A stretch of 64,000 bases of DNA from Lysinibacillus fusiformis (GTDB lineage: Bacteria; Bacillota; Bacilli; Bacillales_A; Planococcaceae). Positions within the stretch are counted from its first letter, which is position 1; the number at the start of each line of letters is the position of its first letter. Shown here in pieces: positions 52,664 to 63,992 of this stretch. The notes below the pieces were generated by a model, which did not search any database, was not told the DNA's origin, and saw nothing but the letters and a program-made list of their open reading frames with translations. The position numbers and the translations under genes were made by a program. The DNA lies in contig NZ_CP070490.1 in NCBI RefSeq assembly GCF_016925635.1, positions 3,912,001 to 3,976,000 on the forward strand, read 5' to 3'.

Positions 52664-54367
52664 ATGATTGAACTACAGTTAGATGAAACAATTTACAATG
52701 CAAGTATTTTGGGACTTTGCCGTGTATTTGACTATGCAAAACTAGAGTATAGTAAGAACGATCATCAGACTATTAGTTTTCCAGAAAGCAATTTAGCGAA
52801 CTTTGAAGAACATTATTTTGCCTATTTATCTGCTCAATATGGACATGAAACAAATTACCATAAAATGACTAATTCTAATATTGTAGAGTTTTTATTAAGA
52901 GCGAAAACTGACATAGGAGATGAAAAAAACTTAGAACGGCTCAATGTCCATATTGAAAAAGTGAAGTACTGGCTGTCATCGAATAGTTATAAGAATGTCT
53001 ATCCATTTCTGTCTGCGATTCCATTTGATTTTTTAGAGGCTGCAAAAAGTTTAAAAAAGGTAACACAGAGGAAAAAAGAAACCTTGGAACAAATACAGCC
53101 GCAAATTGTAGACGCTGTGGACGCATTACTACAAATTGTCGAGCATTTAAAGCATAAGGATGCAAAGCGATTTATCATCCCACGTGTCCTTACATATCAA
53201 GTTATTCAAAGTTTTTGGTCCAATGTTTCCTTTCTAAATAGCAATGCGAGTAAAAAGGATCTCTATGATGAATATTTTAATTACTTCATCAAACCTGCTG
53301 AAGATTTTCTAACGTCAAAGAAAGATGAAAAAAAGTATGAAAAAAATAAATTAACATGTGCGTGCTGTGACAACAAAATGAAGTCTATCTCAGAGGCATT
53401 TGATCTTACTTGGGTACAAAATTTAGGGGTTGATGGGGCAAGAAAGTCCTCGCATTATTGGAACCATCAGCGCAATTTATTTATTTGTCCAATCTGTAAT
53501 ATTGTGTATAGTTGTCTGCCATTAGGTTTCACATTGAAAAATGGGATAGGTCTCTTTATCAATAGCAATCAATCCATTGTAGAGTTATTATCTTACAATA
53601 AAATCCAGTTGCGCAATGATAGAGGAGAAGAATATACACGCGATAAGCTGGAGGAAATGGCCTATTCAAAAATTATCAATGAAATGTATCAACACGCAGA
53701 AAACAAGAAGAATGTAGAAATTGATAATATCCAGATTGTTAAATATGACAAAAATAATGAATCCAGACCTTATACATTCAATATGTTATCCCGTGACAAA
53801 GCACAGCAGCTGTATGATAGCCGGAATGACTTCCATTACTTGACGGGGAAATTTGTTAAGGAAAATGGAGACTATATAAGCCTCTATCAAGAAGTTATTC
53901 GACGTTTTTATAATGGACAGCGTTTTAGTGATTTACTCTATCGTTTAATACGTTTAGTAATCGATGGAAAATATGCGGATACTTTTTCTATCTATAAAAT
54001 TCTGAAAATTTCAAATTTTGGGTTAAAGGGAGGTTCACATTATATGACAGATAAAGAGTTAAGAAGTATTCGGATTAGCGGCTACGAATTAAGAAAAGTA
54101 TATCGAGGTCAAGAAACAAAATTAAATGCTATTTCACACCGTTTGTTAAATGCTTTAAAAGTAAAGAATCCCAATAAATTTATGGAAACAATTGTACAAG
54201 CGTATAGCTATAAACGTCATGAAAAATTAGGTATACCCATATTTTTCACAACAACACTAAGTGATATTGAAAAATTCCAAACAATTGGCTACGCATTTTT
54301 AATAGGATTAAATGGAAAAGATTTCGAAAAAGAGGATATGGCAAAGGAGGAGCAAGTAAATGAATAA
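52664..54367 (+). CDS. cas8b: Cascade large subunit Cas8b (Cst1/CXXC-CXXC type)
   Basis: The 567-residue large subunit recognises the PAM and starts target opening. A zinc site is formed by C232-x-x-C235 (TCACCDNK) and C275-x-x-C278 (FICPICNIVY), the CXXC-CXXC mark of the Cst1 group. The rest is helical and poorly conserved, as usual for Cas8. GGAGGTGAAG precedes the ATG. The gene overlaps cas7 by 8 bases. With a Cst2/DevR-type Cas7 this places the system in the Tneap-like branch of type I-B. Confidence 0.9.
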   Translation: MIELQLDETIYNASILGLCRVFDYAKLEYSKNDHQTISFPESNLANFEEHYFAYLSAQYGHETNYHKMTNSNIVEFLLRAKTDIGDEKNLERLNVHIEKVKYWLSSNSYKNVYPFLSAIPFDFLEAAKSLKKVTQRKKETLEQIQPQIVDAVDALLQIVEHLKHKDAKRFIIPRVLTYQVIQSFWSNVSFLNSNASKKDLYDEYFNYFIKPAEDFLTSKKDEKKYEKNKLTCACCDNKMKSISEAFDLTWVQNLGVDGARKSSHYWNHQRNLFICPICNIVYSCLPLGFTLKNGIGLFINSNQSIVELLSYNKIQLRNDRGEEYTRDKLEEMAYSKIINEMYQHAENKKNVEIDNIQIVKYDKNNESRPYTFNMLSRDKAQQLYDSRNDFHYLTGKFVKENGDYISLYQEVIRRFYNGQRFSDLLYRLIRLVIDGKYADTFSIYKILKISNFGLKGGSHYMTDKELRSIRISGYELRKVYRGQETKLNAISHRLLNALKVKNPNKFMETIVQAYSYKRHEKLGIPIFFTTTLSDIEKFQTIGYAFLIGLNGKDFEKEDMAKEEQVNE

Positions 54368-55238
54368 AAAAGGATTAACAGTCAGTATGATAGTTGAAGC
54401 AGAAAGTGCCAACTATGGTGAGGGTGTTGGGAACGTTGCTTCTTTGAAAAAAATTTCCCGCGGAGATCATGAAGTGTACACGTATATTTCACGTCAAGCA
54501 TTGCGTTATAACATTGTCGATCAAATGGATATTAATCACACGCCATTAGGTATGGATGGCTCCGTTATTCAATTTCACCCAGAGGCAACAATCGCAGATT
54601 ATCCTGAAATTGATTTGTTCGGCTATATGAAAACGGTAAAGCCAACGAAAACTCGTGCTGCCGTTGTACGCTTATCCAATGCTGTCGCATTGGAAAGTTA
54701 TAATACAGATTTAGAATTTTTAACGAATAAAGGGTTGTTTGACCGCCATAAAAGTGCAACAGCTAATGAGGAATTAAGAGGTGGAAATATTGCACAAAGT
54801 GAAATTCATAAATCCTTTTATGCTTACACACTGACGGTGGATTTAGATAAGATTGGGATTGATACAAACGATCAAATCGAAATTCCATTAGAGGAACGTG
54901 CTGAGCGTGTTATTTCTTTATTACGTACATTAAAATTTTTATATCGCGATATAAAAGGGCGTCGAGAGAATTTAGCGCCAATTTTTGCGATCGGTGGTGT
55001 CTATGATTTAAAAAATCCATTTTTCGAAAATCGGTTAAAGCTTCAAAATAATAAACTTGCCGTTGCAACGGTTGAGGGAGTTTTAGCATTGGATTCACAT
55101 ATTCAACAACATACACATGTTGGCTTAGTCAAAGGATTATTAGCAAACGACGAGGAAATTGAGCAAAGTTTACAAGCCAAACCAATGGCAGACTTCTTCG
55201 CGCAGCTAGAGCAGGCTGTATCAGACTATTATAAGTAA
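54360..55238 (+). CDS. cas7: Cascade backbone subunit Cas7 (Cst2/DevR type)
   Basis: A 292-residue RAMP protein that coats the crRNA as a filament of several copies. LTVSMIVEAESANYGEGVGN then VASLKKISRGDHEVYTYISR and QALRYNI are the family's N-terminal motif. GGNIAQSEIHKSFYAYTL lies mid-protein, and FAIGGVYDLKNPFFEN near 225. ATG with GGAGG upstream inside the end of cas8b. Confidence 0.95.
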   Translation: MNKKGLTVSMIVEAESANYGEGVGNVASLKKISRGDHEVYTYISRQALRYNIVDQMDINHTPLGMDGSVIQFHPEATIADYPEIDLFGYMKTVKPTKTRAAVVRLSNAVALESYNTDLEFLTNKGLFDRHKSATANEELRGGNIAQSEIHKSFYAYTLTVDLDKIGIDTNDQIEIPLEERAERVISLLRTLKFLYRDIKGRRENLAPIFAIGGVYDLKNPFFENRLKLQNNKLAVATVEGVLALDSHIQQHTHVGLVKGLLANDEEIEQSLQAKPMADFFAQLEQAVSDYYK

Positions 55239-55985
<747 letters not shown>

Positions 55986-56030
55986 GAGTGGGGAATGTTC
56001 TCCATTCTTTTTTTATAAGGAGGTTAGTAG

Positions 56031-58259
56031 ATGTTTGAAAAGCTACTAGCAAAATCTGCAACAAAAACATCCGCTGCACAAACGATTATTGAGCATACGA
56101 ACCATTTAATTAATAGATGGGAAACATTTCGTAAAATTTATCCAAATGCATTGTCAAAGAAAGATTGGGATATTTTACTACAAGCGGTGAAGTATCACGA
56201 TATAGGGAAGGCAAATACCAAATTTCAGAATAAAGTACGAGCAATAGGAGAGCGTATAAAGGATGTATTCCCTGAATTAAATGAAATTCCTCACAATTAC
56301 TTAAGTTGTGCATTTATGCCGATTAAAAATCTAATCACTCGGTATGGTAAAGAGGATGCTACGATATTAATTTTAGCTGTTTATTATCACCACGAACGGG
56401 CAGAGCAAAATATGTACGAGAGTGGTGATGAGATTAAAAAGGATTTACAAAAATACGTGCCACTATTAAATGGTGATTTTAATATTCGTGAGGAACCTAA
56501 ATTTGATTATCGAAAATTTACGGATCGAAAATTTCTTAGAAACCGTGAGCATCTGTATCGTTTCGTTAGCATAAAGGGTTTATTAAATAAGTTGGATTAT
56601 GCGGCAAGTGGAAATTATGAAGTTGAAATTCCTTCTGATGGTTTGTCACAAAAGATGGAAATATATTTTAGTGATAAAAATCGCACTCGAAATAAGTTAC
56701 AAGACTATCTATATGCTCGACAACAAGATAATCATGTAGTCATTGCGTCAACAGGTATTGGGAAAACAGAAGCTGCACTTTTGTGGCTTGGTAATGACAA
56801 GGGCATTTTCACGCTGCCATTAAAAGTGTCCATCAATGCGATTTATGACCGATTGATTAATGAAATTGGCTGCAGCAAAAAGAATACAGGATTACTGCAT
56901 AGCGGTATGCATGCTGAATATGTCAAACGTGCGGATGAGCAAGACCTTGATTTAATAACGATCACACATGCGAAAAATCTATCTATGCCGCTTACAGTGA
57001 CAACGATTGATCAAATTATTGATTTTGTGGGGTTATTTCCAGGCTTTGAAATGAAACTTGCCACATTAGCCTATAGCAAAATTATTATTGATGAAATTCA
57101 AATGTACAGCGCAAGATTAGCTGCCTTTATCGTATTAGGGTTGAAGTATATTACGGATATAGGCGGTAAGTTTTTAATTATGACTGCCACATTGCCACCA
57201 CTTTTCATAGAAGCATTAAAACGATTGGGAGTTCCGTTTGAAAAACGAGAAGACCCATTTTTTAAATTAAATACCATTAATCAGCCAATTCAGCGTCATT
57301 TTATGCAAATTGTTGAAAAGGATTTAACGCTAGAAGAAATTTTAAAGTATCCAATGGAACAAAAGGTATTAATCATTGTAAATACGGTGACGAAAGCACA
57401 GCAATTATATAAAGAATTTGAAGAAACAGGGATAAAGGCTTCTCTTTTACACAGCCGTTTTATCAGCAAGCACCGTCAAGAAAAGGAAGATGCGATTTTA
57501 GCATTAGGAAACAAAGATTGCCTAAAAACGGGAATATGGATTACAACACAGTTAGTAGAAGCAAGTGTTGATATTGATTTTGATATTTTATTTACTGAGC
57601 TTTCGGAGGCATCAGGTTTATTTCAACGGATGGGGCGTATTTATCGAACGCGAGATTATGTAAAAAACATACCGAATATTTACGTTTTTACAGGCGATCC
57701 ATTGCCATCAGGTATTGCAAACAACAAAAAATCTGTTGTTGATTTTACAATTTTCTCTAAATCTAAGGAGGTGTTACTGCAATATAACAATCAGCTAATG
57801 GATGAGAAAATTAAAATGGAGATTGTGGAGCAAGTGTATAGTAGAGAAGCTTTAGGAGCAGCGTGCGAATATATTCAAACATTTGATGAAACATTAGCTT
57901 GGTATGAGGATTTATTACCTTATCAAGAGGAGAATAAGCCGACCTTAAGAGATATTCAAAATCAATTGGTGATACCATATGGCGTTTATAGGGAAAATGA
58001 ATTAGAAATAGAGAATATAAAGCATGAATTATCTAAAAGATTAGCATGGCAGACGAAGATTAATTTGTTAATGGAATTGCAAAAATTCACAGTGCCTATC
58101 GCAACTTGGGCGTATGATAATGCAAGAAAACGGAAAAATGGAGAGGTTACTTCAACAATTAGAGTTGATCGCTATACAGAATACCCAGTTGTGACCTATC
58201 AATATACAGAGGAACTCGGCTTAATTTTTGCAAATGATGTAGATGCCTTCTTTCAATAA
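56031..58259 (+). CDS. cas3: CRISPR nuclease-helicase Cas3
   Basis: A 742-residue fusion of an HD nuclease and a superfamily 2 helicase, which degrades the DNA strand displaced by Cascade. HD is at residues 56-57 (VKYHDIGKA), with further HD-domain His in YYHHERAE. The helicase has TGIGKT at 241-246, the DExx box DEIQ near 353, TATLPP, and GLFQRMGRIYRT as motif VI. AAGGAGG lies just before the ATG. All key residues are present, so cleavage should be active. Confidence 0.95.
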   Translation: MFEKLLAKSATKTSAAQTIIEHTNHLINRWETFRKIYPNALSKKDWDILLQAVKYHDIGKANTKFQNKVRAIGERIKDVFPELNEIPHNYLSCAFMPIKNLITRYGKEDATILILAVYYHHERAEQNMYESGDEIKKDLQKYVPLLNGDFNIREEPKFDYRKFTDRKFLRNREHLYRFVSIKGLLNKLDYAASGNYEVEIPSDGLSQKMEIYFSDKNRTRNKLQDYLYARQQDNHVVIASTGIGKTEAALLWLGNDKGIFTLPLKVSINAIYDRLINEIGCSKKNTGLLHSGMHAEYVKRADEQDLDLITITHAKNLSMPLTVTTIDQIIDFVGLFPGFEMKLATLAYSKIIIDEIQMYSARLAAFIVLGLKYITDIGGKFLIMTATLPPLFIEALKRLGVPFEKREDPFFKLNTINQPIQRHFMQIVEKDLTLEEILKYPMEQKVLIIVNTVTKAQQLYKEFEETGIKASLLHSRFISKHRQEKEDAILALGNKDCLKTGIWITTQLVEASVDIDFDILFTELSEASGLFQRMGRIYRTRDYVKNIPNIYVFTGDPLPSGIANNKKSVVDFTIFSKSKEVLLQYNNQLMDEKIKMEIVEQVYSREALGAACEYIQTFDETLAWYEDLLPYQEENKPTLRDIQNQLVIPYGVYRENELEIENIKHELSKRLAWQTKINLLMELQKFTVPIATWAYDNARKRKNGEVTSTIRVDRYTEYPVVTYQYTEELGLIFANDVDAFFQ

Positions 58260-58292
58260 TTATGGAAAAAACCATAAAAGGGGTGAAAGCAT

Positions 58293-58805
58293 ATGCAATG
58301 GGACGATTTAAAGGCAAACGGTTTGCAAGTCCAATATTTGAAAGTATGCGAGCGCAAACTATGGTTACATTCACATCAACTTGGCTTTGAGGATGAGGAT
58401 GATAAAGTACAACAAGGGAAAGTATTGCATGATACGTCCTATCAACGCCAAAAGTCAAAAGAAGTATTGATAGAAAATTTAATTCGCATTGATATGATGG
58501 ACAAGCATTATGTTGGAGAAGTGAAATCTAGTAGTAAAATGGAACAGGCTGATAAGGCGCAGATTCTATATTATTTATTCGTACTTGAGCAAATGGGGAT
58601 ATATCGAAAAGGCAAAATACATTATCCAAAAGAAAAACGTGTTGATGAAATTGAATTAACGGAAGAGGATAGAGAGGCCATCCCTAAATGGTTAGCCCAA
58701 ATCCAACAAATTATTCAGCTAGACAAGCCTCCTAAGAAGAAAAAATTAAGATATTGTACAAAATGTGCTTATTATTCATTTTGCTGGGTAGGTGAAGAGG
58801 AATGA
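58293..58805 (+). CDS. cas4: CRISPR adaptation nuclease Cas4
   Basis: A 170-residue RecB-like nuclease with an iron-sulfur cluster. The first Cys is in KVCERKLWLH and the other three in RYCTKCAYYSFCW. The nuclease residues lie in VGEVKSSSKM and in AQILYYLFVL. Cas4 trims prespacers and checks the PAM before Cas1-Cas2 integrate them. It overlaps cas1 by 4 bases (ATGA). Confidence 0.94.
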   Translation: MQWDDLKANGLQVQYLKVCERKLWLHSHQLGFEDEDDKVQQGKVLHDTSYQRQKSKEVLIENLIRIDMMDKHYVGEVKSSSKMEQADKAQILYYLFVLEQMGIYRKGKIHYPKEKRVDEIELTEEDREAIPKWLAQIQQIIQLDKPPKKKKLRYCTKCAYYSFCWVGEEE

Positions 58806-59788
58806 AAAATGTATATTTATTTAATAACGGAAGGATCCAAAGAAAAGATTCTACTATTTATCTAGTATTCGAAGATGGTACGAAAAAAACATTACCAATT
58901 GAAAATACAGAAAATCTACATGTATTTGCGGAAATGGACTTTAACACCCCTTTTTTAAATCTGATGAATCAAAAAGATGTGAATATACATTTTTATAATT
59001 ACTACGGTTACTATTCAGGTAGTTACACACCTAGACGAAAAAAAGTGGCGGGCTTTGTTGATGTCCAGCAAGCAGCCCATGTGCTTGACTTGAATAAAAG
59101 GTTGTATATTGCACAACAATTTGTCTATAGTGCTATTCATCATATGTTACGCAATATTCGTCGCTACAAAGATGAGGTAGAGCCATTCATCCATGAAATA
59201 ACGCAACTAAAGAAACAAGTTGCAGATGCTACGGATATACAAACCTTAATGGGCATTGAGGGGAAAATTCGCTTTACTTACTATCAATGCTTTAATGCAA
59301 TTATTAAAAATCCTGATTTTCAATTTACAAAGAGGGAAAAACGCCCGCCTACAAATCCAATTAATGCACTTATTTCATTTGGCAATAGTTTAATGTATAC
59401 AGCTGTATTATCTGAAATGTACAAAACGCAATTAAACCCAACAATTAGTTATTTACATGAACCAGGTTCTCGAAGATTTTCCCTATCACTGGATATTGCA
59501 GAAATCTTCAAACCGTTGTTAATGGATAATTTAATTTTTATGTTAATTAACAAAAAGATGATTCGTGCGGAACATTTTGAATATATCGAAGAACATATTT
59601 GCTTATTAAACGAAACAGGACGTAAAATTTTTATTGCTGAATTCGAAAAACGAATGAGCACAACCATTAAACATCGAAAATTAAACAGACAAACCTCTTA
59701 CCGATTTTTAATTCGTCTAGAATGTTATAAATTAATTAAACATCTGATTGGTGATGAAGATTATAAAGCATTGAAAGCGTGGTGGTAA
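58802..59788 (+). CDS. cas1: CRISPR integrase Cas1
   Basis: A 328-residue integrase. The catalytic Glu is in MGIEGKIRF (near 156), the His in YLHEPGSRRFSL and the Asp in SLDIAEIFKP, all as in active type I-B Cas1. It joins new spacers at the leader end of the arrays. One base separates it from cas2. Confidence 0.96.
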   Translation: MKNVYLFNNGRIQRKDSTIYLVFEDGTKKTLPIENTENLHVFAEMDFNTPFLNLMNQKDVNIHFYNYYGYYSGSYTPRRKKVAGFVDVQQAAHVLDLNKRLYIAQQFVYSAIHHMLRNIRRYKDEVEPFIHEITQLKKQVADATDIQTLMGIEGKIRFTYYQCFNAIIKNPDFQFTKREKRPPTNPINALISFGNSLMYTAVLSEMYKTQLNPTISYLHEPGSRRFSLSLDIAEIFKPLLMDNLIFMLINKKMIRAEHFEYIEEHICLLNETGRKIFIAEFEKRMSTTIKHRKLNRQTSYRFLIRLECYKLIKHLIGDEDYKALKAWW

Positions 59789-59789
59789 C

Positions 59790-60053
59790 ATGTATGTGCT
59801 GATTGCGTATGATGTGGATGTAAAACGAGTAGGGAAAGTCCATAAAGTATTGAAAAAATATTTAACGTGGACACAAAACTCCTTATTTGAAGGAGAAATT
59901 ACAGAAGGACTTTTAAAACAATGCCTAGCTGAATTAGCAACAAAGGCTAATCCGAATATTGATTCGATTTATGTTTACCGAATTGCCAATCCAAAAAACA
60001 TGAAAAAAACTGTGTATGGGGTCGAGAAAGATTTTGAGAGCATGTTCTTATAG
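59790..60053 (+). CDS. cas2: CRISPR adaptation protein Cas2
   Basis: An 87-residue ferredoxin-fold protein beginning MYVLIAYDVDVKRVGKVHKV, with the typical NSLFEGEITE middle part. It forms the core of the Cas1-Cas2 integration complex. Last gene of the operon. Confidence 0.96.
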   Translation: MYVLIAYDVDVKRVGKVHKVLKKYLTWTQNSLFEGEITEGLLKQCLAELATKANPNIDSIYVYRIANPKNMKKTVYGVEKDFESMFL

Positions 60054-60088
60054 ATATCTATTATATTATCAAATGACTGGTCATGAAA

Positions 60089-60151
60089 AGAGGGAATCAA
60101 TCGCATTCAAGTTATCTCATCCAATTTGAATGCAACAGATTCTCTTTTTTT
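60089..60151 (+). terminator. Terminator of the cas operon
   Basis: AGAGGGAATC and GCATTCAA pair with TTGAATGC and GATTCTCT across a bulged stem, followed by TTTTTTT. It isolates the cas operon from array 2. Confidence 0.75.
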
Positions 60152-60157
60152 GTAGTA

Positions 60158-60339
60158 TTGCAGTGAATCATTTTACAGCATTAAATCCCTTTAAAGCTTA
60201 TCATATCTAGCTTTAAAGCACTTTAATTGTAAAGGTAAATTTCTGGACTACCGATTGACTGCAAATAATCATATTTGTCGTAATATACAGCCCGTCAAAG
60301 CGTTGAAAAATAAGGGTTTTTTGAGTATGCTTAAGGTGG
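60158..60339 (+). promoter_or_regulatory. Leader of CRISPR array 2
   Basis: The 182 bases before array 2 are the inverted counterpart of leader 1. They share TTGCAGTGAATCATTTTACA, GCTTATCATA, GATTGACTGCAAAT, GCGTTGAAAAATAAGGG and AAGGTGG next to the first repeat. Differences are scattered substitutions. It should hold the array promoter and integration site. Confidence 0.9.
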
Positions 60340-62181
60340 GTTTTACATTAACTAAGTGGAATATAAATGATGCTGTATTAAAAAAGAGTATTTTTATTAA
60401 TAACGTTTTACATTAACTAAGTGGAATATAAATACGAAATATATAGTCGGCTCTTTTGTAAAAATTTCGTTTTACATTAACTAAGTGGAATATAAATATA
60501 TACTAACTCAATAACTTCCCTCAAGGACTTATCGTTTTACATTAACTAAGTGGAATATAAATGCAGATGTGGAGACGTTATGAATCATCATTTGTGCTGT
60601 TTTACATTAACTAAGTGGAATATAAATCCTTCCACAGTTGTTTGTGTCGGAGCTGTATCAAGGTTTTACATTAACTAAGTGGAATATAAATCTCATAAGT
60701 ACGGCAAAGGTTTTAAAGTTACTAACTGTTTTCATTAACTAAGTGGAATATAAATTCAAAAATTCCGTTATAGTCAACCCATGTTGCTGTATCGTTTTAC
60801 ATTAACTAAGTGGAATATAAATCTAGGGGCATTAAACGTAGTAGTCACAGGCATTTCGTTTTACATTAACTAAGTGGAATATAAATATACTATAGTTATC
60901 TCTGAAATAAACCTAAGTATAGTTTTACATTAACTAAGTGGAATATAAATTGAGGTTATAAACTTGAATATCAATCGTATCTACTTGTTTTACATTAACT
61001 AAGTGGAATATAAATTGCACAAGCTCATTTAGCACCCAATCACCATCATCGTTTTACATTAACTAAGTGGAATATAAATGTTGCAGGGATAGATTTACTA
61101 TACGCAAGTATCACGTTTTACATTAACTAAGTGGAATATAAATGTGTACGAGGCATTTTTAACTGAAGCTGTTGCGAGGTTTTACATTAACTAAGTGGAA
61201 TATAAATATGAAGGTCGTTTAGTGCCAAAAACATGGTCAGACCGTTTTACATTAACTAAGTGGAATATAAATTGAGCACGAATCATAGTCACCTTGTCAC
61301 CCTTAAGTTTTACATTAACTAAGTGGAATATAAATTTATTATTTGAAGTTGTTGGCTGTGGTGTACTTCCGTTTTACATTAACTAAGTGGAATATAAATT
61401 TTTTTTAGATATAATCTGCATCTCAGCTTTAAATTTGTTTTACATTAACTAAGTGGAATATAAATTCTTGACGCTGATACGGAAAAACACCAGGACGAGT
61501 AAGTTTTACATTAACTAAGTGGAATATAAATAATTCACCAGTCTTCTCACCCGGTTCCTCGAATCCGTGTTTTACATTAACTAAGTGGAATATAAATGCT
61601 AATGCAAATGTAGATCCAGCAACCACACCAAGTTTTACATTAACTAAGTGGAATATAAATGTACGTAATATCCTTTTCGATAGCCCTCAAGGTATCAGTT
61701 TTACATTAACTAAGTGGAATATAAATACGGATCAGCGGCAAAAGAAATATTTGGTAAAGGTTATGTTTTACATTAACTAAGTGGAATATTAATTACTTAC
61801 GGCGCATTGGTAGTACCTTTCTCGATATCGTTTTACATTAACTAAGTGGAATATAAATTGTTCTGCCGATGTGCCAGGCGTAAATGCGATACTGTTTTAC
61901 ATTAACTAAGTGGAATATAAATGTCGTCTGTAGTTTTAGTTGTAAAAGCATCATCACGTTTTACATTAACTAAGTGGAATATAAATATCTGTGAGTTCTT
62001 TAAAAAGGTTGCGTGTTTCTTGGTTTTACATTAACTAAGTGGAATATAAATTCATTTATTCCCCCTTGACTTAATAAAAGCCCTTCACGTTTTACATTAA
62101 CTAAGTGGAATATAAATTTTCATCGATTTCATGTCTTGTAACTAGCTTTTAAGTTTTGCAATAATAAAGTGGAATCTTACC
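60340..62181 (+). CRISPR. CRISPR array 2 (29 repeats, plus strand)
   Basis: Twenty-eight 29-base repeats beginning GTTTTACATTAACTAAG and ending TGGAATATAAAT, plus a decayed last repeat at 62153-62181 (GTTTTGCAATAATAAAG...). Spacers are about 36 bases and all look different. The decayed repeat at the right and the leader at the left give left-to-right transcription. Variants: repeat 7 (near 60728) lacks one A, and repeat 23 (near 61764) ends ATATTAAT. An open frame on the minus strand here (61429-61626) is only repeat sequence. Confidence 0.97.
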
Positions 62182-62196
62182 AACCACCGAAAAAAC

Positions 62197-62229
62197 GAAC
62201 AGCACACCCTCAACCGCTGTTCATTTTTT
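62197..62229 (+). terminator. Terminator after CRISPR array 2
   Basis: GAACAGC pairs with GCTGTTC across a 12-base loop, followed by ATTTTTT. Confidence 0.75.
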
Positions 62230-62311
62230 ATTGCCCAAAACCATCCTTCTTTCATTAAACCGTCAAACATTCCAATTAAACCCCTGCATATTCCAGTAAT
62301 TTTACACAAAA

Positions 62312-62356
62312 TTGAATAAGCACAAGCATGTTCGGTATATAAATAGGGTACGAACA
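62312..62356 (+). promoter_or_regulatory. Promoter with flanking inverted repeat before the beta-helix gene
   Basis: TTGAAT (62312) and TATATA (62336, 18-base spacer) form a likely promoter. ATGTTCG (62328-62334) and CGAACAT (62351-62357) flank the -10 box as an inverted repeat and could be an operator. A T-run follows, so a short terminator is an alternative reading. Confidence 0.4.
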
Positions 62357-62378
62357 TTTTTTGGTTAGGAGTGTGTAA

Positions 62379-63938
62379 ATGGCTGTACTTGTGGTGAAGA
62401 GGAGTATTATGCATCGTTATCAAAGTATCGGGCAGGCGATTGAAGAGGCAGCGCCAGGGGATATGATTGAAATTCGGGATGGGATTTATGAGGAAAGCTT
62501 GGATATTGCCAAGCGGCTGACGTTGTATGGGGTTGGCAATGTGACGATCAAGGGTGGCGTTTTTATTCGCTATCAAACACATGTTGCGATGCGTAATTTA
62601 CGGTTTCGGCAAGGGCAGGGGCTGTATGTGAAAGGCGATTTACAGCTAGAGAATTGTGTGATTGAGGAGCAATTGATACGGACGCAGATCATGGTGAGCT
62701 ATGGTAGTTTGTTGATGAAAAATTGTGCAGTGCTTGCGACGCCGCTGAATCATTTTGGTTTGCGTGTGGCGAATGGTTCCAGTGTTATTCTAGTCGACAC
62801 GACATTTGAGCATCATGTAAAGGCACAGATTATCGCTCAAAACTGTGAGCTGAGCCTGACGAATTGTATGCTGTTGGAAGGGAAGAAGCATGGTATTTTT
62901 GCGATTCGCCATGTCAAGATGACAATGGAGGATTGTGAGATTCATGGGCATGACAAGGCACAAGTGATGGCTGCGTCGAGTGAGATTGCGATGACCAATT
63001 GTCTGGTTCATCAAGGGCAAGGGGTAGGCATTCAATTATTTGATAGCACGACTTTTAGGATGGATGGCTGTGAAATAAAAGAGCATCTCGATACGAATAT
63101 GGTGGTTCATCGCAGTGATTTAATGATATCTGATTGTATTTTTTCAGATGGTCAAAGTCATGGGCTTTATCTTGGAGAAAAATCGGACGCCAAGTTCTAT
63201 GATTGTCAAATTTCTCGTCATGTCAAGGCGCAGGTGTTGATAGAAAATAGCAAGGTGGAGCTTTATCAATGTCATGTCCGAAATGGCATGGCAGTAGGGC
63301 TTACCATTGTGGATGAAGCAGATGTTTCGTTGAACCAATGTAAAATTCAAAACCATCAGCAATTTCATATCATTGTCGATGCTAGTGGACTAAAGCTGCA
63401 TCAATCGACTATTCAATTTGGACAATCGGGTGGTATTTATGGTAATGAGCATGCCAAAATCATGATGCAGCATACAACGATTCGAGAGCTGCAAAGCCAT
63501 CATGTCTATATCAACAATGCTCGTCTATTTACACAGTATTGCACGTTTGAACAAATGGAAGGAAACGGGATTACTTGCATTGATGCGATTTTTGAAGTAG
63601 CTAATAGCTATTTTAAAGATGGTCAAGAAAGCTCTTATGCCATGATCTGGTCAGATCAATCAATGGGACGTATTGAAAATTGCAAGGTGGATGAAGCAGC
63701 TAGACCATTTTTAGCGCTCTCCAATAAATCTCTATTGGAAATGCGCCATACGGATATAGCTGCAGTAAAAGCTCCTGCGGTGGTACAGGAAAACAGCCAA
63801 TTATTTGTGCAAGGGCATGTGCAGCCCGCGACATGGCAAAAGGATACAGCATCCAAGATTTCTCAAATTGAGGGCATGCAGGTGATGGGGGACAAGAAAA
63901 TAGAAATAGTGAAACATGATATTAAAAAAATAATATAA
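62379..63938 (+). CDS. Right-handed parallel beta-helix repeat protein
   Basis: A 519-residue protein. The first 50 residues (YQSIGQAIEEAAPGDMIEIR, DGIYEESLDIAKRLTLYG) are the opening turns usual for pectate-lyase-like helices. About 16 rungs of 22-24 residues follow, each with a C or S at a fixed place (LENCVIEE, LTNCMLLEGKKHGIF, MTNCLVHQGQGVGIQ, ISDCIFSDGQSHGLY, LYQCHVRNGMAVGLT). There is no signal peptide and no obvious lyase active site, so the protein is probably cytoplasmic and not an extracellular enzyme. TAGGAG precedes the ATG. Function unknown. Confidence 0.8.
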   Translation: MAVLVVKRSIMHRYQSIGQAIEEAAPGDMIEIRDGIYEESLDIAKRLTLYGVGNVTIKGGVFIRYQTHVAMRNLRFRQGQGLYVKGDLQLENCVIEEQLIRTQIMVSYGSLLMKNCAVLATPLNHFGLRVANGSSVILVDTTFEHHVKAQIIAQNCELSLTNCMLLEGKKHGIFAIRHVKMTMEDCEIHGHDKAQVMAASSEIAMTNCLVHQGQGVGIQLFDSTTFRMDGCEIKEHLDTNMVVHRSDLMISDCIFSDGQSHGLYLGEKSDAKFYDCQISRHVKAQVLIENSKVELYQCHVRNGMAVGLTIVDEADVSLNQCKIQNHQQFHIIVDASGLKLHQSTIQFGQSGGIYGNEHAKIMMQHTTIRELQSHHVYINNARLFTQYCTFEQMEGNGITCIDAIFEVANSYFKDGQESSYAMIWSDQSMGRIENCKVDEAARPFLALSNKSLLEMRHTDIAAVKAPAVVQENSQLFVQGHVQPATWQKDTASKISQIEGMQVMGDKKIEIVKHDIKKII

Positions 63939-63960
63939 AAGCCGATTATACAAATAAGAC

Positions 63961-63992
63961 AAGTAGTTTCAATTTTGAAATTACTTTTTTTA
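63961..63992 (+). terminator. Terminator after the beta-helix gene
   Basis: AGTAGTTTCAA pairs with TTGAAATTACT (one mismatch), followed by TTTTTT near the end of the window. Confidence 0.7.

Noticed and set aside
61429..61626. Minus-strand frame with repeated FIFHLVNVK
   Set aside because: It is three CRISPR repeats read backwards with spacers between them.
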